64,000 nt of DNA, taken from positions 100,434-164,433 of the forward strand of contig JAJDXO010000011.1 in the NCBI GenBank assembly GCA_022823235.1, in the 5' to 3' direction. Below are positions 1-8,509 of the stretch, piece by piece; position 1 is the stretch's first letter, and every line of letters starts with the position of its first letter. The notes under the pieces are model-generated. The model searched no databases, was not told the DNA's origin, and was given only the letters and a program-made list of their open reading frames with translations. The translations under genes were made by a program, and so were the position numbers. The stretch comes from Rhodospirillales bacterium (GTDB lineage: Bacteria; Pseudomonadota; Alphaproteobacteria; Rhodospirillales; UBA2165).

Positions 1-2
1 GC

Positions 3-377
3 GCGGAGGCACCCGACGAGTTCGCCGCGCGAATTGGGCTGGTGGCGTTTCGCGGCTCTTTCACGGTGTCGTCCTCGCGCAAGCTGATCGCGCTGATTGC
101 CGCCGACATCCGCGACCACGACGTCGTGATCTTCGACCTTTCCCGCGCCACCCACGTCGACGACAGCGCCGCTCATTTGCTGGCCCAGGTCATCGACCGC
201 GCGAAGCAGACCCGCACGGAGATCGTCGTCTGCGGCCTCAACGACCGCATCCGCGGACCTCTCTTCGCGTTCGACGTCCTCGACCGGATTCCGGAAGACC
301 GGATCGCCGAGACCGAGAAGGAAGCCAGGGACCTTGCCTGGTTGCTCCTCACGGCGGCGGCGCGGATACCCGGTTAG
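3..377 (+). CDS. STAS-domain protein, C-terminal part (SulP-type anion transporter likely), 5' partial
   Basis: The frame is open from the first bases of the window, so this is the 3' end of a longer gene; 124 residues are visible. They form a STAS domain: a strand, then DVVIFDLSRATHVDDSAA (the usual strand-loop before the regulatory helix), a helix, and EIVVCGLNDRIRGPL. Such domains end SulP-family anion permeases, where they face the cytoplasm and regulate transport, and also occur in anti-sigma antagonists. The sequence before the domain is cut off, so the transporter call is inference; the STAS fold is the safer statement. A GTG at 42 lies inside the domain and is not a credible start. 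Confidence 0.7.
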   Translation, partial: AEAPDEFAARIGLVAFRGSFTVSSSRKLIALIAADIRDHDVVIFDLSRATHVDDSAAHLLAQVIDRAKQTRTEIVVCGLNDRIRGPLFAFDVLDRIPEDRIAETEKEARDLAWLLLTAAARIPG

Positions 378-514
378 CGCCGTCTCCGCCCCGCAACTTT
401 GTGAGTGCCGCAATTCCTGCCGACGGCCGGCATTGGTATAAGCATTGGCAACATCGGCATGCCATGCAGCATTATCGGCCGGCGGAAGGGTGCCGCCGTG
501 ACAAGGAGACATCC

Positions 515-961
515 ATGACCAAGACGTTGACCATCGCCGTCCTCGCGGGCCTTTTGGTACTGTTCATCGGCGGGGCGGCCGCCCAGCCTCGGACAGGCGG
601 CAAGGTGCTGGCGACCGGCGAGTTTATCCAGGCCGACCCCACGAACAGCCGCCATCGGGGCAAGGGCAGGCTCACGGCCTATGCCGATCGGATTGAGTTC
701 GGTGAAGCTTTCGAGGTGCCGCTGGGCCCCAAGTACCATGTCTATTTGATGCTGGACGCCGAGATCCGCAGCAACGACGATATCAGCATCGGCCGCCTGA
801 TAGATTTAGGGCGGCTCCGGCATTTCAAGGGCGCTCAGACCTACGAAATTCCCCGGGGAATCGATCTCGCGAACTGGGGGAGTATCATCATCTACTGCGA
901 GGGGTTCGAGACATTGATCTCGCCGGCCGGTCTGAGTTTCAACCGGGAGGCGGTCCGATGA
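515..961 (+). CDS. DM13 domain secreted protein
   Basis: A 148-residue protein. The start is the ATG at 515, seven bases after AAGGAG; a longer in-frame extension to 401 has no ribosome site and is composition-biased. Residues 1-24 form a signal peptide with a hydrophobic core (IAVLAGLLVLFIGGAAA) and a likely cut after Ala-Gln. The rest matches the DM13 pattern: GEF..AD..H.GKGRLTAY, then a buried YHVYLMLDAE and a late WGSIIIYCEGF with a single Cys. DM13 proteins are small beta-sandwich domains of the cell envelope with proposed redox or electron-transfer roles; no substrate is known. The stop overlaps the start of the next gene (ATGA), so the two are translationally coupled. Confidence 0.7.
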   Translation: MTKTLTIAVLAGLLVLFIGGAAAQPRTGGKVLATGEFIQADPTNSRHRGKGRLTAYADRIEFGEAFEVPLGPKYHVYLMLDAEIRSNDDISIGRLIDLGRLRHFKGAQTYEIPRGIDLANWGSIIIYCEGFETLISPAGLSFNREAVR

Positions 962-1665
962 CCCAATATGTGCTTTGCCATGGTGCCTGGGGCGGCGGCT
1001 GGGGCTGGACCCGGGTGGCCGCCATTCTTCGCGGCGGCGGCCACGAGGTGTTCACACCGACCTATACCGGCCTCGGCGAGCGGGTACACCTCGCGGCGCC
1101 CGAGGTCGATCTTCAGACCCATATAGACGATGTGTGCAATGTCATCCGGTACGAGCGCCTGCGCGAGTTTGTACTGGTTGGCCATAGCTACGGCGGCATG
1201 GTCGTTACCGGCGTCGCCGACCGGGAGTGGGAAAAGATCAGCCGGCTGGTCTACCTGGACGCGTTTCTGCCGGCGGATGGCCAATCGTTGAATGACCTTA
1301 CCGGCCCCGAGCGCACCGGGATGACATTACAGGCGGCTCGAGAACACGGCGACGGCTGGCGCGTACCCCGCCCCGACGGCAGCCTGCACCCAAGTCTGAG
1401 CGACGAGGACCGCGAGTGGCTTTTGGCCAATACGTGCATGCAGCCGCTCAAGACTTTCGCCGACCCGCTGCCGCTGGCGGGCAACCATCTGAATATCGCC
1501 GAGAAGGTCTATGTACTGTCGACGGGATATTCGCCCTCCGTATTCCCGCAATTCGCCGAATGGACCCGGACGCAGAGCGATTGGCGGACCTTGGAATTGC
1601 CTACCCACCATCACCTGCATCTGTCGATGCCGCAAGAAACGGCGGAAATTATCCGGGGTGTCTAG
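958..1665 (+). CDS. alpha/beta hydrolase of the MES/hydroxynitrile-lyase-like group
   Basis: A 235-residue cytoplasmic hydrolase. It opens with VLCHGAWGGGWGW (oxyanion-hole strand-loop), has the nucleophile elbow GHSYGG near residue 79, a LVYLDAFLPADG segment, and a late THHHLHLSMP segment that supplies the catalytic His. This is the layout of the small esterases related to plant methyl-salicylate esterase and of bacterial alpha/beta fold hydrolases annotated after them. The substrate cannot be read from sequence. It overlaps the DM13 gene by four bases and is probably co-transcribed with it. Its TAG stop runs into a segment resembling the dispersed repeat described elsewhere. Confidence 0.8.
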   Translation: MTQYVLCHGAWGGGWGWTRVAAILRGGGHEVFTPTYTGLGERVHLAAPEVDLQTHIDDVCNVIRYERLREFVLVGHSYGGMVVTGVADREWEKISRLVYLDAFLPADGQSLNDLTGPERTGMTLQAAREHGDGWRVPRPDGSLHPSLSDEDREWLLANTCMQPLKTFADPLPLAGNHLNIAEKVYVLSTGYSPSVFPQFAEWTRTQSDWRTLELPTHHHLHLSMPQETAEIIRGV

Positions 1666-1788
1666 AACAGTTCCCGGCATTCGCGTTACGCACGCCGCGG
1701 TCCGGTGTTGATCCGTCCTGACCGGCGCGCCAAGATACGGCCCGTATTCGGAGCGAAACAGCTCACAATCAATTGCGGAGTAGGGAAT

Positions 1789-2271
1789 ATGGCCGTTGTT
1801 AAGCAAAAAGAGGTTGTTGGCCGTCAGGTGCGGACCGTACAGTCGAACAGTCCCGAAGGCGTTCGGTGCGAGGTTGCGACGCCCAGTCCTCATATGATCA
1901 TTACCGATGAGCCGGCGGAGCGGGGCGGTACGGACACCGCGGCATCGCCGCTGATGCATTTCACCACCTCGCTGGCTACCTGCCAGACGGTTCAGATCCA
2001 CAAAATCGCCGAGGCCATGCGTCTCAAGACCGGCGCCATCAACGTCGAGGCATCCACGGTGACCGATCGTGTGGCGGCGGTTGAAGGCGACGCCAAGGTC
2101 ATGCGGTTCATCGGCGCCGAAATGAACATCGACATCGAGGTCGAAGGGCCGGAAGCCAAGATCGAGCAGCTGAAGAAGCTCTCGGAGGATGCCTGCCCGG
2201 TCGGCAACATCTTTGTCGATGCCGGCCTCGAATGCACCCTCAACTGGAACGTTCTGCCGGTTCCCGAGTAG
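1789..2271 (+). CDS. OsmC family protein
   Basis: A 160-residue protein of the OsmC/Ohr superfamily. The chosen ATG at 1789 follows GGAG at 1777-1780 at a normal distance; an upstream extension to 1705 looks non-coding. Two cysteines sit where the family keeps its redox pair: one in SLATCQTVQIHKIAEAM at the start of the long central helix, the second in EDACPVGNIF. OsmC-like proteins reduce organic or fatty-acid hydroperoxides using dithiol donors, or act on thiol-linked metabolites. Whether this one is a peroxidase is not shown by the sequence. It is followed convergently by the membrane-protein gene ending at 2286. Confidence 0.85.
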   Translation: MAVVKQKEVVGRQVRTVQSNSPEGVRCEVATPSPHMIITDEPAERGGTDTAASPLMHFTTSLATCQTVQIHKIAEAMRLKTGAINVEASTVTDRVAAVEGDAKVMRFIGAEMNIDIEVEGPEAKIEQLKKLSEDACPVGNIFVDAGLECTLNWNVLPVPE

Positions 2272-2285
2272 GCCGCGCCCTAAGT

Positions 2286-2861
2286 TCAGCCGACGCGGAT
2301 CAGGGATTCCGAAAATCCGTTGATGAACACGCTGATCACCAGGTCGATCGCCACGAGAATAGCGGCGGCGCCGGCGCCGACCTGCAGGGCGGTTCGGGTC
2401 ACGACGAAGATGTAGGCGAGCACGATAATCATCAGCGCAACCAGCAGCCCGCTACGCAATGCGCCGCCGAAAAGCCCGAGTTCGACCATGATGGCGAATG
2501 GCAAGAACAAGACGTTCTGCCACACCGTCGCCCAGTTATAGGCGACGATGTAGGGGATGTAGTTGGCGGTCCGGTCCATTGCCCGGGTAACGCCCAGCAT
2601 GATCACCGGAAAGGCGACCCACATAACGACGTAGGAGATGAGTTCGATGGAAGCGAAGCGCCAAAACGGCGCCTCGATCCCGCCGCCGGCAAATCTCAGG
2701 CCGAGAAGGACGGCCAGCGGCGGCGCGATGAGGACGGCGGCAAAAAAGGACCGCCAGAAGCCTTCGACGGTCCGATTGAAATACTGCATGCCCGATGCAT
2801 CCAGCCACGCGAGCCGCCAGGCGCCGTAGAGGCCATTGGCGACTTCGAGGATCGGGATCAT
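2286..2861 (-). CDS. multi-pass membrane protein of unknown function
   Basis: A 191-residue protein that I do not recognise by name. It has a short N-terminal amphipathic part (residues 1-35) and about five hydrophobic segments, approximately at 38-56 (FFAAVLIAPPLAVLLGL), 70-92, 105-125, 130-152 and 158-180. It starts 13 bases after the dapE stop on the same strand, so it is probably the last gene of the dap operon in this genome, where many alphaproteobacteria instead carry truA or a similar hypothetical membrane protein. No transporter signature or catalytic motif is visible. Confidence 0.7.
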   Translation of the reverse strand: MIPILEVANGLYGAWRLAWLDASGMQYFNRTVEGFWRSFFAAVLIAPPLAVLLGLRFAGGGIEAPFWRFASIELISYVVMWVAFPVIMLGVTRAMDRTANYIPYIVAYNWATVWQNVLFLPFAIMVELGLFGGALRSGLLVALMIIVLAYIFVVTRTALQVGAGAAAILVAIDLVISVFINGFSESLIRVG

Positions 2862-2874
2862 CGGCGCATTGCCA

Positions 2875-4044
2875 TCATGGCTGAGCGAAGAAACCGTCCA
2901 GGGTCGCGGCGTAGATCCGGGTCAGGCTTTCCACGTCGCTCACCGGCATCTGTTCGTCCACCTTATGCATGGTCTTGCCCACGAGGCCAAACTCGGCGAC
3001 GGGACAGTAATCCTTGATGAAGCGGGCATCGGACGTTCCGCCCGAGGTCGATAACTCGGGCGCGCGGCCGGTCACCTCCTCGACCGCCCGGCAGAGCACG
3101 TCGGACAGCCTGCCGGGCGGCGTGAGGAATGCTTCGCCGGAAACATGAACATCGAGATGGTAGTGCTCGCCATCCACGGCGCCGGCCTCCCGGAACCGCT
3201 CGTGCAGCCAGTCGGTGACCGACGCGCCCGTGTGGAGATCATTGAAGCGGACATTGAACAGCGAGTTGACCTTGGCCGGGATGACGTTGCCGGCGGTGTT
3301 TCCCGTATCGACCGAGGCCACCTGGAGGGTCGAGGCCTGGAAACGATCCGTGCCTTCGTCGAGGGGCGTCCCGGTGATGGCGTCCAGCATGCCGATCAGG
3401 CGGTGGATCGGATTGTCGGCCAAATGGGGGTAGGCCGTATGACCTTGGATGCCGGTCACCTCAAGGCGGGCGGTCAGGCTGCCGCGCCGGCCGATCTTGA
3501 CCATGTCGCCCATGGCTTCCGGGTTGGTGGGTTCACCGACCAGGCAGACATCCAGGGTCTCGCCCTCGTCGGCAATCCATTCCAGGAGCTTCTTGGTGCC
3601 GTTGATCGCCGGCCCTTCCTCGTCGCCGGTTATCAGCAGGCTGATGGACCCGGGCACGCCGCCGCCGGTTTTCTCCAGATATTGGGATGCGGCCGCGACA
3701 AATGCCGCGATCGCGGCTTTCATATCCGAGGCCCCGCGGCCATAAAGCACACCATCCCTGATCTCGGCGCCGAAGGGATCGACGGACCAGGCGTTCTCGT
3801 CACCGACCGGGACGACGTCCGTGTGCCCGGCAAAGCAGAAGTTTGGTGCGGTGGCGCCGATACGGGCGTACAGGTTATCCACATCCGGTGTGCCGTCGGC
3901 GGAAAAGACTTTCCGGCGGACGTCAAATCCCAGCCCGGTCAACGCGTTGCCGAGAACGTCCAACGCCCCGCCGTCGGCGGGGGTGACGCTGTTGCAACGG
4001 ATCAACGCCTGCGATAGTGCGATAGGGTCGATTTTCTTAGTCAC
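2875..4044 (-). CDS. dapE: succinyl-diaminopimelate desuccinylase
   Basis: Hydrolyses N-succinyl-LL-diaminopimelate to LL-diaminopimelate in lysine and peptidoglycan synthesis. The 389-residue M20 peptidase shows [14 protein letters not shown] (first metal His and catalytic Asp), [13 protein letters not shown] (catalytic Glu), the lid-domain stretch around IQGHTAYPH, and [10 protein letters not shown] near the C terminus. The start is a GTG at 4044, giving a protein beginning [20 protein letters not shown], with AGAGG about eight bases upstream; the longer frame to 4095 runs into the neighbouring islet gene. Its partner dapD lies upstream on the same strand but is separated from it by the lower-GC islet. 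Confidence 0.95.
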   Translation of the reverse strand: MTKKIDPIALSQALIRCNSVTPADGGALDVLGNALTGLGFDVRRKVFSADGTPDVDNLYARIGATAPNFCFAGHTDVVPVGDENAWSVDPFGAEIRDGVLYGRGASDMKAAIAAFVAAASQYLEKTGGGVPGSISLLITGDEEGPAINGTKKLLEWIADEGETLDVCLVGEPTNPEAMGDMVKIGRRGSLTARLEVTGIQGHTAYPHLADNPIHRLIGMLDAITGTPLDEGTDRFQASTLQVASVDTGNTAGNVIPAKVNSLFNVRFNDLHTGASVTDWLHERFREAGAVDGEHYHLDVHVSGEAFLTPPGRLSDVLCRAVEEVTGRAPELSTSGGTSDARFIKDYCPVAEFGLVGKTMHKVDEQMPVSDVESLTRIYAATLDGFFAQP

Positions 4045-4060
4045 TTGCCAACCTCTAGTC

Positions 4061-4513
4061 CTACAGGATCGGACGGACAACGTTCTCGCTTTCAAGTGCT
4101 GTCCGAGCCGCGTCGGTCAGCCAGTATCGCCAACCATCTTCCTCTTCTTCGTATCGAATGAAGTCGTGGTACAGTCTATATCCCTTCGCGGGATACGACG
4201 ACGCCACCCTACGACCGAATGCCCCCAAAACACCGCCGATTTCTACACCGTCCATTTTCACCTTATCAATGAGGTCTTCGTGTAGAATCCCCGAATCTGC
4301 GGCACCATGGATGACACGCAAGATTCGCTTAATCTTCTTTGACAGTGGCCGGCGTCGAAGTATGTGTCTGGCCTCTTCTAGAGACAAGCCTGATTCCACA
4401 CGCTGAATGTGAGTCTCAGGGTCGTTTACGATGCTAATGTTTCCCATAGACTTCAATGTCTCTGAAATCCTGTTAAACTCTTCCGGTGTGCCTTGAAATA
4501 TAATAACTTTCAT
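4061..4513 (-). CDS. unrecognised islet protein, possible winged-helix domain
   Basis: A 150-residue protein with no family I can name. Residues 1-30 look like a strand-helix unit ([20 protein letters not shown]). From about residue 56 the order basic helix, helix, helix, two strands ([18 protein letters not shown], then [13 protein letters not shown], then [13 protein letters not shown]) is what a winged helix-turn-helix looks like, with WLTDAAR resembling the wing and last helix; this is inference from pattern only. The gene is visibly less GC-rich than its surroundings and sits 16 bases before dapE. A promoter-like site and a strong hairpin lie in its leader. Function unknown. Confidence 0.6.
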   Translation of the reverse strand: MKVIIFQGTPEEFNRISETLKSMGNISIVNDPETHIQRVESGLSLEEARHILRRRPLSKKIKRILRVIHGAADSGILHEDLIDKVKMDGVEIGGVLGAFGRRVASSYPAKGYRLYHDFIRYEEEEDGWRYWLTDAARTALESENVVRPIL

Positions 4514-4543
4514 AGCTCATCACCCGCTGGAACTCATTGGTTT

Positions 4544-4575
4544 GCGGGGGTCGATGTTTGGCAATCGACCCCCGC
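4544..4575. repeat. perfect 12-bp inverted repeat (hairpin) in the leader of the islet gene
   Basis: GCGGGGGTCGAT at 4544-4555 and its exact complement at 4564-4575 enclose an 8-base loop. On the minus strand it lies about 30 bases before the ATG at 4513 and downstream of a promoter-like site, so it would be in the transcript leader. No T-run follows on either strand, so it is not a standard intrinsic terminator; an attenuator, protein operator or mRNA-stabilising stem are possible. Confidence 0.6.
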
Positions 4576-4615
4576 TACGCGTAAGGCGCCACCAAACTTA
4601 CGGCGCCATATGGAA

Positions 4616-4644
4616 GCCGTAATGGACAAGGGGGGAAATGTCAA
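4616..4644 (-). promoter_or_regulatory. candidate sigma-70 promoter for the islet gene at 4061-4513
   Basis: On the minus strand TTGACA (4644-4639) is followed after 17 bases by TACGGC (4621-4616). The -35 is perfect and the -10 is poor. It would produce a leader of about 100 bases containing the 12-bp hairpin at 4544-4575 and a weaker GTAAG/CTTAC inverted repeat (4581-4585, 4597-4601). Confidence 0.35.
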
Positions 4645-4672
4645 GACATTGATAGTCTATGACTTTATTTTC

Positions 4673-5137
4673 TTAGAAAGCTGTCTGTGGGGTGTAAAAT
4701 ATCAGGTATAAAGAGGCAACGAGACCAAGGGCTGCCAACAGATACATCAGACGAAACATCCAAATGAACGCTACCCGATAGCTCCAGCTACCCTTCTCTT
4801 TTTCGTCCGCGTTTCTTACAAGCCGTATCTCATCCACAGATGTAGAGACGGCCAAATCCGACTCCAGTCTGTCCATTGCTGATTCGGAGGTCTTTACCAA
4901 GTACCGAATTCTTTGCTCTAGCTTCTCAAACAAGAATGTAGTGCCACCGACTAATAGACTTGCGACTAAAGATAAAACAATCTGCTGATTGAATACCGCA
5001 GCCGCGAATGCGGCCAAACCGGCGCCAACGATTAGCAGATAATACCTAACGAGGGTCAGCCGATGATTTGCATGAAGTTCAAACCAGTTCCATGCATGTC
5101 GAAGTGCTATCTCACGCCTTTCATCAAATTCGACCAT
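4673..5137 (-). CDS. small three-helix membrane protein of unknown function (islet)
   Basis: A 154-residue protein. After a charged N terminus (REIALRHAWNWFELHANHRLT), two close hydrophobic segments at about 30-47 and 51-68 form a hairpin, then comes a charged helical stretch (about 70-120, likely coiled coil or cytoplasmic helix) and a third membrane segment near residues 130-150. The WFELHA..RLT entry and the 2TM-plus-helix layout recall small membrane proteins found beside bacterial conflict genes, such as the SLATT-like group, but I cannot assign it to a family. It is lower in GC than its neighbours and starts 16 bases after the dapD stop, same strand. The ribosome site is weak. Confidence 0.6.
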   Translation of the reverse strand: MVEFDERREIALRHAWNWFELHANHRLTLVRYYLLIVGAGLAAFAAAVFNQQIVLSLVASLLVGGTTFLFEKLEQRIRYLVKTSESAMDRLESDLAVSTSVDEIRLVRNADEKEKGSWSYRVAFIWMFRLMYLLAALGLVASLYLIFYTPQTAF

Positions 5138-5153
5138 CTCCGAGTACGAAATC

Positions 5154-6011
5154 CTATTCCCGGAGAAGGTCGTTGACGGATGTCTTCGCGCGCGTGCTTT
5201 CGTCGACCTGCTTGACGATCACCGCGCAGTAAAGGCTCGGACCCGCCGACCCGTCCGGCAGCGGCCTGCCCGGCAGGCTCCCGGGTACCACCACCGAATA
5301 GGCGGGAACCCGGCCGGTGATGACCTCGCCGGTATCCCGGTTCACGATCTTGGTGGAGGCGCCGATATAGACGCCCATGGAGAGCACGGCGCCTTCCTCG
5401 ACAATGACACCCTCCGCCACCTCGGAGCGGGCGCCGATGAAACAGTTATCCTCGATGATCACCGGTTCCGCCTGCAGCGGCTCCAGGACGCCGCCAATGC
5501 CTGCGCCGCCGGAAATATGGCAGTTCTTGCCGATCTGGGCGCACGAGCCCACCGTTGCCCAGGTATCGACCATGGTGCCTTCGTCGACGTAGGCGCCCAG
5601 GTTGACGAAGCTGGGCATCAGAACCACGCCGGGCGCGATAAACGCGGACCGGCGGACAACGCAGGACGGAACCGCCCGGAAGCCGGCTTCGCGAAACCGG
5701 TTCTCACCCCAGCCCTCGAACTTGGAGGGCAGCTTGTCCCACCAGTTGGTATCGGCGCCGGGCCCGCCCCCGATGGGCTCCATATCGTTCAGACGGAAGC
5801 TCAGGAGGACGGCCTTTTTCAGCCACTGATTGACCTGCCAGGAACCGCCGGCCTTTTCGGCGACCCGGGCCTTGCCGCTGTCCAGCAGTTCCAGAGCGGC
5901 ATCGACGGCGTCACGAACGTCGCCGGTGGTCGCGGGGGTAATCTGGTCCGCCTGATCCCAGGCGGCGTCGATGGCGGCTTCCAGTTGATCGGTAGGCATA
6001 CTATCGGGCAC
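5154..6011 (-). CDS. dapD: 2,3,4,5-tetrahydropyridine-2,6-dicarboxylate N-succinyltransferase
   Basis: Transfers succinyl from succinyl-CoA to tetrahydrodipicolinate, two steps before DapE in lysine/diaminopimelate synthesis. The 285-residue protein has the helical N-terminal domain (about 1-100), then a left-handed beta-helix of hexapeptide repeats running from [20 protein letters not shown] through [20 protein letters not shown] and [19 protein letters not shown], and the C-terminal [10 protein letters not shown] region. The length is normal for the family. A second ATG four codons in is an alternative start. It lies downstream of argB and the nucleotidase and upstream of the islet and dapE, all on the minus strand. 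Confidence 0.95.
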   Translation of the reverse strand: MPDSMPTDQLEAAIDAAWDQADQITPATTGDVRDAVDAALELLDSGKARVAEKAGGSWQVNQWLKKAVLLSFRLNDMEPIGGGPGADTNWWDKLPSKFEGWGENRFREAGFRAVPSCVVRRSAFIAPGVVLMPSFVNLGAYVDEGTMVDTWATVGSCAQIGKNCHISGGAGIGGVLEPLQAEPVIIEDNCFIGARSEVAEGVIVEEGAVLSMGVYIGASTKIVNRDTGEVITGRVPAYSVVVPGSLPGRPLPDGSAGPSLYCAVIVKQVDESTRAKTSVNDLLRE

Positions 6012-6093
6012 GGGGCTGTTCCTCGAAAGAATTTGAGCGCCGGAAAATGGGCCAGGGGACCGGCGGTGTCAATATTGGGCCGTCCGGAATCGG

Positions 6094-6804
6094 TTAGGCG
6101 CCGGATATTTCGACCAGCCAGCCCGAAAGATCCGTCACGGTGTGGTCCGGGTCGACATCCTCGGCTTCCGCGTTTGCCCAGGGCCGGTCGGTGACCACCC
6201 AGACCGTCGCCATGCCCATTTCGGCGGCCGGCTTAAGGTTCCGCGCGACATCCTCGACCATAACCGCATTGGCGGGGTCGAACTCGTACGTCTCGGTCAG
6301 CAGCCGATAGACGCTCGGCTCCGGCTTCGGGACATAATTGGCGGCGGCGATGTCGAACACGCCGTCCATGTGGTGATCGACCCCCAACCGGCCGAGCACC
6401 CGCTCGGCATGCCGGGCGGATGCGTTGGTGAATACCACCTTTCGGCCGGGCAGAGCATGAAGGGCGCGGTCCAGGTCCGGGTCGGGCTGAACCATGTCGA
6501 CGCTGACCTGATGGACGTAGTCGAGATAGGGAGCCGGATCCATGCCGTGATTGTCCATTAACCCCTTCAACGAGGTGCCGTGTTCCCGGAAATAGCGCTT
6601 CTGGACCTTGTAGGCCTCGGCGTGATCGAGTTTCAAATATTCGGCGATATAGGCGCACATCCGCCGGTCGATCTCTTCGAACATGCTGGCCGACGGCGGA
6701 TACAGCGTATTGTCGAGATCGAATACCCAGGTGCCGCACTCCCGCAATAGGCAGGCGTCCCGCTGAATTCCATCGGTCCGGGTTTTTACTTGTTTTTCAG
6801 GCAT
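6094..6804 (-). CDS. HAD-family pyrimidine 5'-nucleotidase
   Basis: A 236-residue HAD phosphatase of the type usually called pyrimidine 5'-nucleotidase (yeast Sdt1-like). Motif I is FDLDNTLYP with the nucleophile Asp29 and the acid/base Asp31; FTNASARHAERVLGRLG gives motif II, the Lys of YVPKPEPS motif III, and VMVEDVARNLKPA motif IV. The cap region carries the typical YFREHGTSLKGLM. It hydrolyses nucleotide monophosphates in vitro in characterised relatives; the physiological substrate here is unknown. Its position between argB and dapD is a common alphaproteobacterial arrangement. Confidence 0.85.
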   Translation of the reverse strand: MPEKQVKTRTDGIQRDACLLRECGTWVFDLDNTLYPPSASMFEEIDRRMCAYIAEYLKLDHAEAYKVQKRYFREHGTSLKGLMDNHGMDPAPYLDYVHQVSVDMVQPDPDLDRALHALPGRKVVFTNASARHAERVLGRLGVDHHMDGVFDIAAANYVPKPEPSVYRLLTETYEFDPANAVMVEDVARNLKPAAEMGMATVWVVTDRPWANAEAEDVDPDHTVTDLSGWLVEISGA

Positions 6805-6860
6805 GTGGCATTTGTCTCAAGGGCGCCCGGGGATTTTCCCTGAACAAATAGACGGTCCGG

Positions 6861-7793
6861 TTAGCCGGCTTCGATCAGCGTTCCCGCACCATGCTCGGTG
6901 AAAAGTTCGAGCAGCAGGGCATGGGGGACACGGCCATCGATAATGACCGCCGCGTCGACGTCGCCGTCGACCGCCCGCAGGCAGGTCTCCACTTTGGGGA
7001 TCATGCCGTCAGCGATGACGCCGGACTCAATCAGCGCGCGCGCTTCCGATGCCGTGAGTTTGGGGATCAGTTCGCCGTTTTCGTCGAGAACGCCGGCAAC
7101 GTCGGTCAGGAGCAGCAGCCGCCGGGCCGACATGGCGTCGGCGATGGCGCCGGCTGCCGTGTCGGCGTTGATGTTGAAGGTCTCGCCCTTTTCTCCGCCG
7201 CCGATGGGGGCGATGACGGGAATCATATCCGATTGCTCGAACACTTCGAGGACGTGGGTGGAGATTTGCCGGGGTTCACCGACGAAACCAAGATCGAGAA
7301 TTTTTTCGATATTCGAGTCGGGATCGCGCCGGGTGCGCCGCAGCTTGGCGGCCCGTATGAGATTACCGTCCTTTCCGGACAAGCCCACCGCAAATCCGCC
7401 GGCGCCATTGATGGAGGCGGCGATCTGTTTGTTGATCGTCCCGGCGAGGACCATTTCAACCACTTCCACCGTGGCGGCATCGGTGACCCGCAGGCCGTCG
7501 ACGAAGGATGACTGAATTTTCAACCGTTCCAGCATTTCGGCAATCTGCGGCCCGCCGCCGTGCACGACAATCGGATTGATGCCGACATGTTTGAGCAGCA
7601 CGACGTCCTCGGCGAACAACTTGGCAAGATCGTCGTCACCCATGGCATGGCCGCCATACTTGATGACGAAGGTGTGCCCTTCGTGCCGCTGCATATAGGG
7701 CAGCGCCTCAGCCAGCGTGTGGGCCTGATTGAGCCACGCTGCTCCGTCGTCGCCGTCCGCCCCTTGAGGCGGCGTTTTGGACTCGTCGTTCAT
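6861..7793 (-). CDS. argB: acetylglutamate kinase
   Basis: Phosphorylates N-acetylglutamate in arginine synthesis, in the cytoplasm. The 310-residue protein shows the amino-acid-kinase signatures [10 protein letters not shown] (Lys45 at the phosphate site), [21 protein letters not shown], and the C-terminal [10 protein letters not shown] that in this family binds arginine for feedback control. The start is the ATG at 7793; the frame stays open upstream into engB but the extension is composition noise. It begins 26 bases after the engB stop on the same strand, so it is likely co-transcribed with yidC and engB. Confidence 0.95.
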   Translation of the reverse strand: MNDESKTPPQGADGDDGAAWLNQAHTLAEALPYMQRHEGHTFVIKYGGHAMGDDDLAKLFAEDVVLLKHVGINPIVVHGGGPQIAEMLERLKIQSSFVDGLRVTDAATVEVVEMVLAGTINKQIAASINGAGGFAVGLSGKDGNLIRAAKLRRTRRDPDSNIEKILDLGFVGEPRQISTHVLEVFEQSDMIPVIAPIGGGEKGETFNINADTAAGAIADAMSARRLLLLTDVAGVLDENGELIPKLTASEARALIESGVIADGMIPKVETCLRAVDGDVDAAVIIDGRVPHALLLELFTEHGAGTLIEAG

Positions 7794-7819
7794 CTTGGGT
7801 CTCTCCGAGGGCCGGGACT

Positions 7820-8485
7820 TTAACCGAACTCGGGCGATGCCGCCAGCGCCGCCAGCGCGGCCCGTAAATCCGGGATTCCCCTGCCGGACCGGGCACTGGT
7901 TGCGATTATCTCGGGATGGGCGGCGACGCGCGTTGAAATCTCGGCCGCGGTCTTTTCCTCCATATGGGTGAGCGCGCCCGCCTTGACCTTGTCGCACTTG
8001 GTGAGCACGACCTGATAGACGACCGCCGCGTCGTCCATCAGCTTCATGGCGTCCCGGTCACTGTCCTTGATGCCGTGACGGGCGTCGATCAACAGGCAGG
8101 CGCGGCGCAGGCTGGCCCGGCCCTTGAGGTAGGATCGGGTGAGTTCGGTCCAAATCCTGATCTCGGATTTCGAGGCCCGGGCATATCCGTAACCCGGCAG
8201 ATCGGCAAGGCACAGCCGGTCGCCAAGATTGAAAAAATTCAGCTGTCGGGTCCGGCCCGGCGTGTTGGAGGCCTTGGCGAGGGTCTTTCTGCCCGTTAGC
8301 GCATTGACCAGGCTGGACTTTCCCACATTCGAGCGGCCGGCGAATGCGACCTCGGGGAGCGCGTCGTCGGGCACCTGAGCCAGGCGGGCCGCGCCGGTGA
8401 TGAACCGGCAGTCCCGGGCAAACAGCAGCCGTCCGGCTTCCAGCAGAGCGGCCGTTTCATCCTCAGGGGTGAGGGGGGCGGTCAT
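7820..8485 (-). CDS. engB: ribosome biogenesis GTP-binding protein YihA/YsxC
   Basis: A 221-residue GTPase needed for assembly of the large ribosomal subunit. The nucleotide-binding motifs are all present: G1 [10 protein letters not shown] (about residues 50-59), the switch region with [12 protein letters not shown]3 DLPGYG, G4 TKCDK and G5 around TSARSGRG. It follows yidC by 24 bases and precedes argB in the same direction, the order normally found in alphaproteobacteria. Confidence 0.95.
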   Translation of the reverse strand: MTAPLTPEDETAALLEAGRLLFARDCRFITGAARLAQVPDDALPEVAFAGRSNVGKSSLVNALTGRKTLAKASNTPGRTRQLNFFNLGDRLCLADLPGYGYARASKSEIRIWTELTRSYLKGRASLRRACLLIDARHGIKDSDRDAMKLMDDAAVVYQVVLTKCDKVKAGALTHMEEKTAAEISTRVAAHPEIIATSARSGRGIPDLRAALAALAASPEFG

Positions 8486-8509
8486 AATCGAGTACCGGGA
8501 CGGCCCGCC

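Noticed and set aside
2232..3017. 261-codon plus-strand frame after the OsmC gene
   Set aside because: It lies antisense to the membrane-protein gene and the end of dapE, and its charged, repeat-poor composition is that of a shadow frame.
4544..4575. The 12-bp hairpin considered as an integron attC site or an intrinsic terminator
   Set aside because: There is no RYYYAAC/GTTRRRY pair or extrahelical-base pattern, no integrase, and no T-run on either side.
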